Below the pieces are notes generated by a model. The model made no database searches. It was not told where the DNA came from and saw nothing but the letters and a program-made list of their open reading frames with translations. Shown piece after piece: positions 45,835-58,139 of a DNA stretch of 64,000 nucleotides. Numbering within the stretch: position 1 is the stretch's first letter; every line of letters begins with the position of its first letter. The position numbers were made by a program, and so were the translations under genes. The stretch comes from Zingiber officinale (taxonomy: Eukaryota > Streptophyta > Magnoliopsida > Zingiberales > Zingiberaceae), in contig NC_055989.1 in assembly GCF_018446385.1 (NCBI RefSeq), forward strand, positions 132,149,004 to 132,213,003. Direction: 5' to 3'.

Positions 45835-47039
45835 CTCTCTTCACCGAGATTCTTCTCTTCTCTGTGCATTTATTGCTCTTCTTCGACTCTTCCGGATTCG
45901 ATCGAGCTCTGTTTCTTTGGGAGAGAAGGGAGGAGAAGATATAGGGGACGAGGAACCGGCGGGGGCCACGGGCGGTGCCACCACGTGCGAGAATTCTCGA
46001 CGAGTGGGGTCTACCGCCGCATCCAATGGTGGAGGTCCGCTTGGGACCTCAGCGTCACTTCGCGGCGAAATAGCTGTCGATAGATTTGGTGTAGCGACGA
46101 GTATATTTTTTATCCTTGAAAAACTTTATTATTTTTGAGTAAAATAAAAATGCTTAAATACTCACAAAATAACTAAAATTCATTTTAAAAAATTACGGAT
46201 TAAGATTATTACATGAATTATAAATTTAAAATTTACCGTTTAAATAAATAAATATATTAAAAATATATATTTAAAAAAAAAGAATGAAATTATACAAATT
46301 TTATGAGAAAGGAAAAGGAGAACCTACCTTATTGTTCTTCATAAAAATAATTTTTCTCTTTCACGTTATTGTCAAATAAATATAAAACAAAGAAAGACAA
46401 AAGTGAGAAGGACGTCTGTTTTAACTAAATCGTTAAAGGAGATATATTTTTTTTCTTTATAAAAAAGTATCTTATCGTTGTAAGATGATATAATTATTTT
46501 CTAATATTATTCTTATTATTATCTTTTATATATCTCTCATTTAAATCAGATATATCATAGTAGCTAAAAAATCATAATTACTATATAATTGTTCATATCT
46601 AGTACACCTTAAACCCTAAATTTTAAATTTCAAAAGTTCATAATTTTTTATTCGGGTGAAATCACGAAATATATAATATATAATTAGTTACATGGTGGAA
46701 CTCCTAATAGCTAGGTTTCAAACTCAAAATATGGCGTTTAAATTATTTTAAGATGCTTCAAACAATTTTAATTTTAAATATTTTCTCATATTTTAACAGC
46801 AACAAAATTGTGGTTACTGTAATTCTGTAGTGGCTATAATATGTCGAATTAGACTAAAAATAATAAGAGAGAAATAATAATAAAAATAAATTATCACTTG
46901 ATAGTGCATGGAGAGTCTCCCTCGATCATTATTCCAAAGATTAGTAGCCGCCCGTGATTTATTTCCTCCGTGTTAATCCTGGGACGAGTTGGCGGGGGCA
47001 CTGGGGGCGAGCGTATTCATCTTTTGCCACCATGAAGAG
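45835..47039. other. JAZ upstream region and AT-rich intergenic sequence
   Basis: The first 250 bp are GC-richer (presumed 5' UTR and promoter of JAZ, minus strand, with ccacgtgcgag, a G-box-like CACGTG, at 45981). MYC factors bind such G-boxes and feed back on JAZ genes, so jasmonate induction is plausible. From about 46140 the sequence is AT-rich without recognisable features. Confidence 0.5.
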
Positions 47040-47310
47040 TCTCCCTCGGATTTTTTTTTTTTGATGGTCGATGGAAAATTTTTGTGGGGTCGTGTCGATC
47101 ACCCTAGGTTCGACGTTACCCATCCTGATTAATCATATGGAGAGTCTATCTCGGGACATGACGATGGTTAAAACATGGGACATTACCATATGAAATCTTG
47201 AATTCGAAACGTCAGCACATATTTTCATCATGCCTTGACCACCTGCATGTTGATCCGATGGTTAAAACATGGAGTATCACCAGATCATGGGGTGATTGGC
47301 AAATTAAATT
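47040..47310 (+). mobile_element. SINE-like fragments
   Basis: gatggtcgatggaaaatttttgtggggtcg...gatcaccctagg at about 47061-47110 resembles the 3' body of the SINE at 63760-63840. After it, gatggttaaaacatggga followed by ttgaattcgaaacgtc (47165-47212) looks like a tRNA-derived A box/B box pair, and gatggttaaaacatggagt recurs near 47259. No duplication found; boundaries approximate. Confidence 0.45.
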
Positions 47311-49189
47311 TTGCAAACAAAAATATTTAGGAAATTTTAGTATCGAAATATATTATTAAGCTACATTTATTTTAATGAAAAATTATAAAGAAAATGAAAA
47401 AAGCCTCATAAATCACATGTAACAAATAAAAAAATAAATAAATACGGTTAATTTTAATTCCCCACCCATTTTGAAACATTGCTTGTGGTCTCACTCCCCA
47501 TCAATAATAATTAAGTCACATGCCTTTAAAGGGAAAGAGAGACCTATAGATATCTTTAGAGCGATAGGAAGTCACCTTTAATTCTCAATTAAAATGCACG
47601 ACCACAAAAGGAGAAGAAAGATCGTGATGGAAGCATGTGATGAGTTCTAGAAATGAGTCTCGCAACCCCACAAACTTCGAAAAGTTAACTCCATCCTCAA
47701 ATACAAAATGATTTAGAGCACGAGTTCAAAAGAGTCCACGAAACGTAAATCTCTAAGAGATCGATGCTAGTTTGGTCCTCTAACTTCCCTTTAGCCTAAC
47801 TTGAGAATCGGTCCAAACAGGATCTTCAAATGTGTATGCATAACTCTCAAGTGAAAGATTACTATATTATGCTTTATATTATGATGATTTAAAGAAAATA
47901 ACTAAATTGTCGGGGTAAAATGAAATTTTCCCACTACATTTTTCATTAATGCAGTTCGGGAGTCAAAATTACCAAAATGCCCAAATCGACGGTCCAGGTT
48001 ACCTTATGAGCCGGCCCGGTCCATGGGTTTAAAAGGTCTGACCCAGTTGGTCCATTTGAGCCCAACTCGATATCCTTCCAGTCGCTTTTAATGGCGATTT
48101 CGCTCCGGCGATAGTCGGTTACGTGCATGCGGCCGGAGGCGGCGAGCGCGGAGTCAGGGGCTGGTGGGGTTAAGAGATTTAGGGAGGGCCAACCAGCCTA
48201 AGGTGAAGCCGCCGCCGGTGACGGCTGCCGAAGAGAAAGCGGGGGCGCGATGAGTTGGTGGTGGTGATGGCATGGTTGACTATGCAGTGTAGTTGACCGA
48301 CTGGATTCGGCGGTGTTGACGTTTTGTCTGTCATATTTGACTTTTTAGAAAGAGTGCTCGAGTTAAGATGGAGAAAACTCAACAAAATCACTGAGCTGTT
48401 TGCTTCAATTGCCCTCGTTGCTGTCGTCAGTGATGATTGATGTCATAAGAAAATAACTCAACAGTGTTCCTGTATCCATCCGTCTGCAGTTACAGTTCGA
48501 GTCAATCAGCGAGCTTGCAATGACATTCCTCAACCTCACTGAAAATGGTCAACTGCCCAAGGATCTCACAACGAAAGAGAATCTAGTTCGCAAACTTGTC
48601 TCAAATTTCTCATACGATACTCGTGCGCGTGTTTTGGCGGGCCTTGTTTAGGCCCATGGGCTTAACTGTGACAATGAAGTCACGTTACGGCACTTACGGC
48701 CGTTATTTCGGCGGGTGGTGACGTCGTGCTTCCGTCACTGTTACGTCGCTGGGGATTTCCCATTAATGCGACGGCGGTTACGCCTCACAAGTTGACGACA
48801 AGAACATTAATGGGGAAAAGTTTCACTTTGCTCCTTCGTAATGTTCAAAATTTCCCACTGCATCTCCCAATTTTTCATGAAATTAACTAAGTTAGAAATG
48901 GTTATTTGAAATATTTATATTTTTAAATTTATTTAATTGATTAGCGGAGATATGCTCATTCATTTTAAGATTTTTTTTTATTTACCTTATTGATGAATAT
49001 TTTATACCATCCTTCTATCAATATTTAGTTCATATATAATACTAAAATTAATATAAAGGTCTTATTAAAAATTATATTAATCTGAGGGCCTTTTCATGAA
49101 GAAATCGGTGATTTTAATTTCTCTGTTCTCTTCTGTCCTTCCTCCCAACCAAACGCAACCGAGAGAGTGAGAGAGGGAGAGGGAGGGAG
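47311..49189. other. Intergenic region upstream of the DUF4228 gene
   Basis: Mixed sequence with a GC-richer stretch at 48000-48300 and 48600-48800. The last 100 bp before the ATG are pyrimidine- then purine-rich (gagagagtgagagaggg), typical of a plant 5' UTR. No convincing gene. Confidence 0.4.
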
Positions 49190-51391
49190 ATGGGGAATAG
49201 TTTGGGAGGAAGGAAGAAAATGGCGAAGGTGATGAAGGTGGACGGCAGCACCTTCAAGGTGAAGCCTCCGGCGCAGGCCGCCGGCGTGCTCAGGGACTAC
49301 CCCGCCCACGCCTTGCTGGACGCCCAAAAAGTCCACCGCCTCGGCCTCCGCGCTCGCCCTCTAGACCCCGACGCCCCGCTCAAGCCCGGTAGGCTCTACT
49401 TCCTAGTCGAGCTCCGCCCCCCGCGCCACCGGGTCGGCTCGGGAGGCAGCCGCAGGGCCTGGTCAGGGGAGCTCGGCCAGTCGGGCGCCAGGGAGCGTCT
49501 CGAGAGCCTCCGCCTCTCCCGGCGGTCCGCGTCCGACGTGTCGAGCCGCTCCGGAATCGCCTGCGCGCCCGCCACGGTGACGGGGGCCAAGGACGACGGC
49601 ACTTTGCGGATCAAGATGAGGCTGCCCAAGGCGCAGGTAGAGAAGCTCATGGAGGAGACTGCCGGCGACGCCGTGGAGGTGGCGCAAAGGATCATGCAGC
49701 TTTGCGCGGTGGAAGACAAGGACGGCGCCACTAGCCGTCCTACTCTTTTGTCGGCGCCGCCGCCTGCGGCGCCGTCTTCTCTGTCGGCCAGTCGGAAGGA
49801 GGTGCGTCCGCATTACCTTTATAAATAAATAAAAAAAAAAAATAATTATCATTTTCATGCAACAATCCATCTTAATAAATCAACATCGATGCCTTTAAAA
49901 CAATCTAAAAATCCCACATTAAAACTTTTTTTTCTTTTATTATTCTACTACATTAAATTAAACTAGTTAGACGATACGTAGAGGAGATCGAGTTTGACAC
50001 TTGAGCGGGTATTTACTGAAGGTAGCTAGGTCAAAAATTACTCGATGTCCTAATCAATGGCATTGAGTGGTAAAAGGTGGAACCGCCACCCTAGCGGTCC
50101 CTGGCCCCGACCCCACAAGATTTCAGAGGGAATAAATCACGATTAATGCTGGGCAGGATAGGTGACTGGGGGCCGAAGGAATTTTTGACGCACAGATCAG
50201 GATTTTATCTCCGAGTGCAACTGACGACCTTCGACCCCACAACTTCAGTGGCAAGCTGCAGGCACTTAACCAACTGATCCAACCCGTGGGGGCCTAATCA
50301 ATGGCATTGAGCCACCATGTGGAAGTTGCTTTAGGGGTCTTGTTAATAATTGTGTGGGTCAAATTAAGGAGCACACCATGTGAGCATATCGTGTGTTTGT
50401 TGCAAGATCAGAATCATGGGCATGGGGGCCAGTTTAAGTTGCATGGTTGTGTCAACAAGGATTGATCTCTCTCCTATATGCTTAGATCGAATCTTGGCTT
50501 GATTGATTGAACCATCAGACGATCGAATTTAGTGCTCCTAATTTAGGTCTACTAGTTTCATTTAGAAATTAAGTACCACTCGAGGAATAGTGAGTACTAC
50601 ATGAAAAAACAAAACACTTTTGCAATCTTAATCAAACAGTGAGCGTGTTTTTATTGTAGGAGTAGGTAGATGCTTCCAAAGTTGGAGATTCATAATATAT
50701 TCCGGAGAACTTTCTTAATTATGCTAGTTTATTGACCGATATATTTGAGTTTTCTCTACTTTCTTTTAGTAAATCTCATTTCTAACTACTAGTCTCGAGG
50801 CTCCATATGTTAAACAAAGCGAGAAGATGTGGGTGGAACTCTATTATAAAGAGGATTAGCATTTTCTTGCAATTTGTATTGGCGAGGAAGAAGAGGATGG
50901 TTGGTACTCTTTTTCCTTTAGAAGCTTAAGGGGCGTTTGATTTGCATTTTTCACGCTGTTTTCTGTTTTCATTTTCCGAGAAAATGGAAAACACGTTTGG
51001 TTTGCATTTTCCACGTTCATTTTTAAAGAAATGAGAGAGCGCTTTCAAAGAAAACGAAAAATACAGAAAAATCATTTTCTTAAAAATGAAAAACATATAT
51101 TTTTCAGAAAATGAAAATGGGACAAACCAAACATACTCTTAATTATCTTGGGTGAATGTTTAGATGTTTTGAACTTGGATTGGGCGTTGAATGTTTTTAA
51201 CTAGTTGAACTGGCGAGCGTAACTTGATACAATTCAGAGAACAATGTTTTTAAAATGAATTTTGATTTAGTTATTTATTGCTATTTGTGTTTCCAGTAGA
51301 AAGAAAGAATGAAAGATTTTCTGACCCTTTTCTCTATTTGTTGCAGAAAAGAACAAGATTTCTTGCAACGCCACAGGAAATCATGGTGTGA
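49190..51391 (+). CDS. DUF4228 (PADRE) domain protein, two exons
   Basis: Exon 1 is 49190-49801; exon 2 is 51347-51391, joined in frame (GAG | AAA) for 218 residues. The start MGNSLGG carries a glycine at position 2, a typical N-myristoylation signal, which suggests membrane attachment. The DUF4228 core follows: KVMKVDGSTFKVKPP, then AHALLDAQKVHRLGLRARPLDPDAPLKPGRLYFLVEL (by parts, about residues 15-82), with the hallmark LxxGxxYFLVxL. The middle is Ser/Arg/Gly-rich; a second conserved stretch, LRIKMRLPKAQVEKLMEET, lies near 145-163. The tail KRTRFLATPQEIMV lies on exon 2. Family members respond to stress or pathogens; biochemical role unknown. Exon 1 is very GC-rich, common in grass and ginger-type monocot genes. 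The 1545-bp intron contains a SINE and a MITE. Without splicing the frame would end shortly after 49801. Confidence 0.9.
50068..50292 (-). mobile_element. tRNA-derived SINE in the DUF4228 intron, perfect 19-bp duplication
   Basis: The flanks cctaatcaatggcattgag are identical at 50049-50067 and 50293-50311. On the minus strand the head reads CCCCCACGGGTTGGATCAGTTGG (A-box-like, about 50270-50281), then GGGTCGAAGGTCG (B-box-like, 50225-50237). The body of about 150 bp ends in ACCTTTTACCA, without a long poly(A). The perfect duplication implies a fairly recent insertion, in antisense to the gene. Confidence 0.85.
50930..51138. mobile_element. Tourist-like MITE in the DUF4228 intron
   Basis: Ends are inverted: GGGGCGTTTGATTTGCATTT on the left against the complement of gacaaaccaaacatactc on the right. 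TTAA lies at both edges (50926-50929 and 51139-51142), consistent with the TTA/TAA target of PIF/Harbinger MITEs. Inside are nested imperfect inverted repeats of ttttcattttc and gaaaatgaaaa. 209 bp, non-coding. Confidence 0.75.
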
Positions 51392-52897
51392 TTCGTCTTC
51401 CAAGCTCCTGCAAAATTTGAAAGTAGACGTATTCATATATGTATTACGGGGGTGATCTGAAATATAGTTTAGTAGGGCCCTGTGATTTTAGCACAAGTTC
51501 AAAAAAAAAAACAAAAAAAAAGACGTGTCAGCATTTATGTTCTTTTCAGTAGATATAGATTAATAGTTGTTAGTTGTAATTAGCTAATTATTATGAGAAA
51601 TGGCACTCCCTTGATTATGTTTGTAATTATATAATTTTGTATTTTTTTTTTCCTTCTCATGTTTTGTTTTAGTGCGTGGAGCACTTCAGTCCTGTTGTTT
51701 CTTGAGGTGTGTTATGAGTGAATGGAACGCTACAACACTGTAATTAATTAGATTATGCTTAAGAAATAGATCTCTTAATTTTATTTTTAGTCAACCTTTT
51801 AATTTGTTTTCCTTTCAATGTTGTGCTCGAGCACGTGCAATACTTATACCCATTATTGAACAAATATTTTCATTTTGAGAATTTTTTGGAATTTGACTGG
51901 ATTCGCAAGAATTGCCTCATAAACTGAGAGAAGAAAAGGCAAAAGGACCAAAAAAAAAAAAAAAGAAGAAGAAGAGGAGCTAAATAGGCCACAACTAGCT
52001 GTAATGTAGTGATTAAATTCTATTATATAGTTTATTAAGTTATATATATATTTGTATCTACTACAATATTTAAGACTTTCAGTAACCATCATAATGCTTA
52101 GATTGCGATGTTAAATTTATTAAGATTAATTATAGAAAGGAAAAAAAACGAGTATGGGTTTAAGATTATAATTTAAAATATTGTAACGAGCTTTAAATGT
52201 GTGATCAATATGTTAATTTTGACAATGCGATAAGCTTATATATACTACATAAACACTGTAAGGGCTATTATGTCAAAGTGCAATGGCAAAGGAAGCATGT
52301 GGTAGGTATACGAGAAATAAATATGATGATGATCTTGAGCTGAATTCCATCCCGTGATTTTATGATACGGCCATTCTTTAAATTGTAGTGAGGATGGTGG
52401 CTCGTGGCAGATGCTCAAAGAGATGCCAAGCAGAAAAAGCAGGTAGCACGGGTCACGTCGTAGCAGTAGGTATATAATTTTGGGTCACAGTATTGGTCCA
52501 CTCTAGTGGGTAGATGAAGAAATTTGCCCTTTTTTCTTCAAAACAATAATAATAAATAAACAAGCGCATTTTAATAAATAAATAATGCAAAAGGGGGAAA
52601 GAAAAAAAAGTGATGAAAAGAGAAATTTTTTTTCTTTGTTTTGCCTACTTGAAATATAGAAACAAGAGAAAGGAAGAACATGGCAAAAGTAAGCCATTCA
52701 TTTCGTTTTTCCCTGCTAATTATCACTCGACGAAAAGAAAAAGAAGAAAGATGGAACTGGAACTATCTTTGTGCGAAATTAAGGCTTTCAAGAATCTAAA
52801 AAACAGCTTTAAGCAGCACAAATGAATACTACACAGGCCTACTATCATCTCGGAAACTCGCAGCTGAGCTGAACACAAAATAGATCAACTTACCGGA
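51392..52897. other. Intergenic region between convergent genes
   Basis: AT-rich spacer between the DUF4228 stop and the RAD23 stop. It holds the two 3' UTRs, A/T homopolymer runs (51500, 51645, 51950) and no gene or element I can name. Confidence 0.5.
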
Positions 52898-55800
52898 TTA
52901 TTCCTCAAACTCGTGCATATGATCCAGAAGATAGTTGGCGGCGAGCTCCTCGTTCTTGTCGCAAGCAAAGAACGCCTGCAACACAGCAGCGCGACTGAAG
53001 CCCAATGACTCGAGCTGAGAAAATAAGGATGGACAGGGGCGGATCCAGAATTTTAAATTTAGGGGGGCCGTATGCTAAGTGACAAAAATAATTATCGTCA
53101 AAAATTTGTACACCCTTAAACAACCTCCGAATTCTCAATTTATCACTGAAATCGAGGTCAAAATTTACCTAGAAATCACTGTCCTAGGTTATCGTGGTTG
53201 ACAAGACAACAATAACGAACAAGTTCAAATGTAGCTCCGACACGAAACAAGGGCCAACGACCCTTCTCAAGTTGCGATATTACTTCAAGATTTTGATATT
53301 AAACTACCAATAGAAAATTTAGGTTGCGAACTTTCTAAATATGTAATCAATTTTGAATTCTGGCGATCGATGATGCTACAATTGATAATGAAAGCAACAA
53401 TAATGATTTTGGTGTGAATTGGAAAAGATCGAGATGTCTAGCCATAGGAGAGAAAATGTCTATATCATAAATTAGAAAAGATTTCTATATAGTAATAAAC
53501 TAATAATATTATTACTAATAATATTTGTATATAATTAATTATCAGTAGTTTCCTTTTGTTAAATTTTATTTTTTTTCCAACATAATTCCTACCAGGTAAA
53601 TTAGTTTCCTTTTGTTAAATTTTATTTTTTTCCAACATAATTCCTATCAGGTAAATTAAAAAACACCCAAGAAAAATATTTTTCTCTAAAATTATATAGC
53701 ATATTTAATAAGTATATCATCATTATATTAAAATATATTAAAAAGGAAAATTAATTTAATCATCTTGTACTCCTTCACCATTCTAATTATATCTGTATAC
53801 TATATATATATATATATCCTAGTATATAGAATATAACCATGTATATATATCCATATATAGGGAGGATTTACATGGAGACTTGGGGGGGCCGTGGCCCCCC
53901 CAAGCCCCCCTTTAAATCCGCCACTGAGGATGGATGAAGTTAGTAAGATAGGTTATGGAAATGGAAAACACGGGATATGGTACTGGTTCTAGTATCAAAT
54001 AATACTCGTAGGAGATATGGTACTGGATCTAGTTTCTCCATATATCCATTAATAAATCCTAGTAACCACTGAGAGTTGTACATGAACTAAACTACAATTG
54101 GAACTAGAATAATCACAAGTATAGAGGATATGAATATATCTTGATTTCTCTAAACCTGCATCATTACTATTTGTTATTGTTAGTGCTTTGGTAGGCGCTC
54201 TCTCTCTTTTCCTACCCTCTGTTTTTATACTGTTTCATCTTCCGGTGACAGACAAATACAACTGAAGGATAAATTAAAGGAAGATAATCTTCCTATTTAG
54301 ATTGTGCGATTGATCTTGGTACCTATCCCAGTCAGTACGAGCAAAACTGTATAAGCCAAGGGCGACATAGTGGTACTAATTCAGGCCAACAAAGCATTGA
54401 TATTGGCAGCCAGCCGAAGCAATAAGATCTTAACAGTGCCGATTCACGCTGATTGGCGCTTGAAAGCATGGACACTGGAGAGAGTTTCTCTAGCTTCTCT
54501 CATTTTTTCCAGTAACGATAATTGATAGATTGAAGAATAACAAAATGGGTTCCAACTAAAAGTCATGTGAATGTGTAAGATTCACAACCCTTCAACGTAA
54601 TATTGAATCTAAATATGTTACAAACATGGTTTGAAATTTCGAACCGTATCGGATTTTTAGTGTTTGACAGGAGTGATACGATTTTGATACCGTATCATGT
54701 CATGTTGATATCGTTTAGTTTTTTTTAAATATAAAATATATTAATAAAAATAAGAAATTTAACTTAATTATTATATATATATATATATATAAAGGGATGC
54801 ACGAAATTCCCGTCATGCGGGGTCCTGAGAAGGATCCATTGTACGCAGCCTTACTCTGCTTTTTGCAAGAGGCTGTTTCTAGGATTCGAACCCGTGACCT
54901 TTTGGTCACATAGCAACAATGTCACCGTTGCGCCAAGGCTCCCCTTCAATTATTTAAAAAAATATGATTTTTTTTTAAATTGTATTATAAATAAATAAAT
55001 TTTATTATATATTTTTAGAATTAAAATAAATAATATATATATATATATATATAGTTGAGAGTTAATTGAAATTATTAAACTAAGTTTTAATTAAAAATTA
55101 AGACACCGGAGGCAATCTAGCTCACGCGACCCCTCTAGTGATTTAATTAATTATACTTTTAGAATTAAAATAAATAAAATATATAGTTAATTAGAAGTAT
55201 CCCTATCCTATATAGGAGTTGATTAAGATAATCAATTTAAATATTTAATTAAAACCCCTAGTTCGCTCATGCGACCCCTTCATGGCCGCAGAAGTTGCGC
55301 AATTCCTCCATGATATTTTAAAAATACAAAATATAATAATTAAAAAAAATAAAACTTTTTTAAAAAAGGAAAAAAATATGGAGATGAATAAATAATAATA
55401 AATTATTATATATTTTAAGAATTAAAATAAAAAATATATATAATTAATTAGATAATTTTATTAGAGTTTAATTAAGCCTTTTTGGATTATCCCTATCATA
55501 GGTAGGAGTTGATTGATAATCAACAAAGTTCTCAATTTTAATTAAATAAATCCTCCCGCTAGTGTGACCCCTCTGATGTCATTGGGTCACGTGATACCTC
55601 CGCGGCTATTGTTGGAGTTGGTGATGGATCGTGCCGGTGCCAGTCGGCGAGCAGAATAAAATATTCCGCTTGTTTCGACCAACTCGGTATGATATTTTAA
55701 TCCATAGTCACAAATAAGGAAATATTGCGCACACAAAGTATCAATCATCATAAAATAATGGATTTCTTATAGGTTGACCAAGTTGTTTGAACACCACTGA

Positions 55801-57673
55801 CCATCCACTCTATGGCGTAATGGCCAGGGGTCGATTCTCATGAACTGACGACCTGAGATTTATCCCACCATGCACTTGACGCCTGTGTACCTGCATATAC
55901 CTCCCTCCATATCCGTGGGGCCGGCACTGGGGTCGTTAATGTAGCGGATCTATATTTTTTAAAAGATTTGGAAACTATATTTTTTCTTAGAAACTGAGAA
56001 ATATTTCATTTAAGCTGTTGTGTAGACAACTATTCATACCAACACTTCTCTCCTGTTTGTGGAATGCTAATACAGAGCTCAACCTTGTATTGTCTCTTAT
56101 AAAGACTGAACTGATATAAAATGAGGATGAAGCTTTTGTTAGAATTGTAACATCTAAATGACAATTATCCTTCTTTGCCAATGAGCAGGGGTGGGGGCAT
56201 ATGCTTCATGACGTCAAAAAAAAAAAAAACGAAACATGGAACTGGCACAGCAATGTTTCAGGATGACTAAAAAAATTTACTAAGGAGCAGGTACATAATA
56301 GGGAAAAAAAAACAGGAAAAAAAAATCTGTCAAATATAAAGAAGACCAACTTACACGTTCAATGGCTATGCGCTCCTCATCAGTGACGAGAACAAGGGCT
56401 TCTGGCATTGCAGCATCCAATTGACCGAGAAGATTTCTATTTCCATTGATTAATAGAAGTAAGAAAATTTGATATGCATACGTGAAACGAGGTGAACTAA
56501 ATGAAATTAATTTTCCTTACCCCTCAGCCTCAGTACCCTCAGCAGGTTGGTTTAATAATCGAAGGAACTCTCCTTGATGTTCCTGAAAGATCCTCATAAA
56601 CTGAGGATTTTGTTTCCCCAACTCTTGCAGCATGGGCTGAAAACAAGATATTATTTGATAGAGCAAAAAACACGAAAAAAAAAGACATGCTAAATGGAAG
56701 CAATGAAAGAACCTGTAAGATTTGTGGATTTGCCTGGATCAAAGCCTGCAAAGCTTGGAACTGTAAAATAAGACAATAAGTTAGAATTCCAGTTCAAATG
56801 TTTTAATTTGTTGCATAAGACAAACTACAGGCACCTGTGGATTATCCCTCAAAAAATCAAGGCTGCCCCCACCAGCATTTGATCCAAAATTGGGAAGGCC
56901 CTATAAATTGTGGATAATAGTGATGTCCACTTATTGTACTTATAAATAGTAGAATGGACTGAAGCATATATGCCGTGGTTACCTGGGGAAAGAGGTCCAA
57001 AGGGCTAGAATTAGGACCACTAGAAGGAACCGAAGACTGAACTGATGGCAGAGCTTCGACTGTAGAACTGAGAGTTTGCCCGCTAGGAGGTACCTGTGCA
57101 ACGGTTTGGGCTTCGGCATTCTCAGGAATACCCTGACATATGTTCGGATCTTATAAAGCAAAATTTGCATAACAAAAAAAAAGATTATGGGACAATCATG
57201 TCTAGAAATCTGCAAGGGGGGAAACAATTGAGAAAAGTTGGTCTTATTGCCAAATATAAGTTGTACTCAATGTTATTGTACGATGTGATAAAGCTCCATG
57301 GAGAATGAGATTCATGCAGTCTGACCTCAGATAGTTAGGACAAACATGGCTTGATGATAGCGTTAATGATGATGACGTTGCTGGAGAATGTGAAGTGAAA
57401 TCGTACACAAACAAGAACAATAACTATTTGGACGAAAAGGCATTCAACATGTTTTTTAACAAGAGAGACAAGCACAATGCATAAGTGGATCTTACAGAGT
57501 ATAGATATTCGACTGCACGCTCAGGATTATTATATGCAGCATGCAAGGCACGAATAACAGTGCCCCTTTCCCAAGCCCCCCCACCCATGGCAAGAATTTG
57601 TTTGATGGTTTGTTCCAAGTTGCTACCAGCAACAAGATTTGATGCAACTTGACTGTAAGGATCATCTTCAGTG
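52898..57673 (-). CDS. RAD23: RAD23 ubiquitin-receptor/DNA-repair protein, last seven exons (5' part outside window)
   Basis: Minus-strand exons 57673-57496, 57132-56983, 56900-56835, 56760-56713, 56636-56521, 56436-56355 and 53014-52898 join in frame for 251 residues up to the stop. RAD23 carries polyubiquitinated proteins to the proteasome and, with XPC/RAD4, recognises DNA lesions. Visible domains in order: UBA1 ([19 protein letters not shown]...[18 protein letters not shown]), a Ser/Pro-rich linker, the XPC-binding STI1-type domain ([22 protein letters not shown] to [12 protein letters not shown], by parts), and UBA2 ([35 protein letters not shown], by parts), ending MHEFEE. Plant RAD23 proteins are about 370-410 residues, so the N-terminal UBL domain and first linker are missing and must lie past 64000. 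The intron before 57673 is therefore over 6.3 kb, and the last intron is 3340 bp. The visible coding sequence looks intact. Confidence 0.94.
53034..53926. mobile_element. hAT-type MITE in the last RAD23 intron
   Basis: 893 bp with terminal inverted repeats CAGGGGCGGATCCA and the complement of TTTAAATCCGCCACTG (CAGTGGCGGATTTAAA), flanked by the perfect 8-bp duplication AGGATGGA at 53026-53033 and 53927-53934. Eight base pairs and a CAGNGGCGGA start are diagnostic of hAT elements. The subterminal parts carry GGGGGGCC runs. No transposase wording was found, so it is non-autonomous. It starts 20 bp from the final RAD23 exon, close to the splice acceptor. Confidence 0.92.
53547..53658. repeat. 56-bp tandem duplication inside the hAT MITE
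   Basis: agtttccttttgttaaattt...ccaacataattcctaYcaggtaaatt occurs twice head to tail, nearly identical. A recent local duplication. Confidence 0.9.
54791..54944 (-). mobile_element. Au-type SINE in the RAD23 intron
   Basis: On the minus strand the sequence starts GGGGAGCCTTGGCGCAACGG, with a perfect A box (TGGCGCAACGG, 54925-54935) and B box (GGTTCGAATCC, 54882-54892), then AAACAGCCTCTTGC and AAGGCTGCGTACAATGGA, all characteristic of the plant Au SINE family. The 3' end GTGCATCCCTTTA runs into a (TA)n microsatellite (about 54770-54790). It is in the same orientation as RAD23. Confidence 0.92.
54990..55600. repeat. Three diverged direct repeats of about 200 bp
   Basis: Units starting near 54990, 55145 and 55390 share tttttagaattaaaataaa, then atataRttaatt, then taggagttgatt, then ctcaYgcgacccctct-like endings. 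They are diverged and AT-rich. No terminal structure or gene. Confidence 0.6.
55785..55945 (+). mobile_element. tRNA-derived SINE, second in the last RAD23 intron
   Basis: tggcgtaatgg at 55813-55823 fits the A-box consensus TRGYNNANNGG fully, and ggggtcgattctc at 55828-55839 fits the B box, though the two are unusually close. The body (cctgagatttatcccacc, tccgtggggccggcactggggtcg) resembles other plant SINE bodies. Its orientation is opposite to RAD23. No clear duplication; a ctatatttttt phrase recurs at 55951 and 55974. Confidence 0.6.
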
Positions 57674-58139
57674 CTGTTTAATCATATACACAAATAAAGG
57701 ATCAGAATTGGAGAACATGAAGGCATATTATTTTATGATATTAAACTGAACTGATAGACTAATGCAATTATTATATAAAAAAAAGATAATTAAGTAATAA
57801 ATAATTAAGGGAAAGGTTTGCACATATGACCTAATTGCAAGTCAGCTATCCAGAGATAGAAATATGGCAACTAAGAGTTGTTTCATGAAAACGTTTTTAG
57901 AAGAAAAATTTTCCAGAAGAAACAAATTGCAGTATGCAACTAATGGGCTGATTCAGGCTCGGTCTTCTTTCAAATAATTATGTATCTTTCCACAAGCCTC
58001 TCATGACAATACCCGAACAACATTTTGGCATTGGCAATGGTAGGAACGTGACATTTTGGCACCATTGTTCTCCTGTCATCAAGTCATAAACTTCCTTTGC
58101 CTTGCCCCGCCGGCTATGGTGCAGTACGAATGCAGTCTC

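Noticed and set aside
48491-48650. Short plus-strand frame resembling a gag-type phrase (ESISELAMTFLNLTENG...)
   Set aside because: The likeness to UBN2-type gag helices is weak, no LTR or further coding part adjoins it, and it could be chance.
49463-49870. Minus-strand frames across DUF4228 exon 1
   Set aside because: Open only because of the high GC content of the exon; the plus frame carries the conserved DUF4228 residues.
54882-54935. Possible true tRNA gene
   Set aside because: A and B boxes are good, but there is no cloverleaf acceptor stem and the downstream body is that of an Au SINE.
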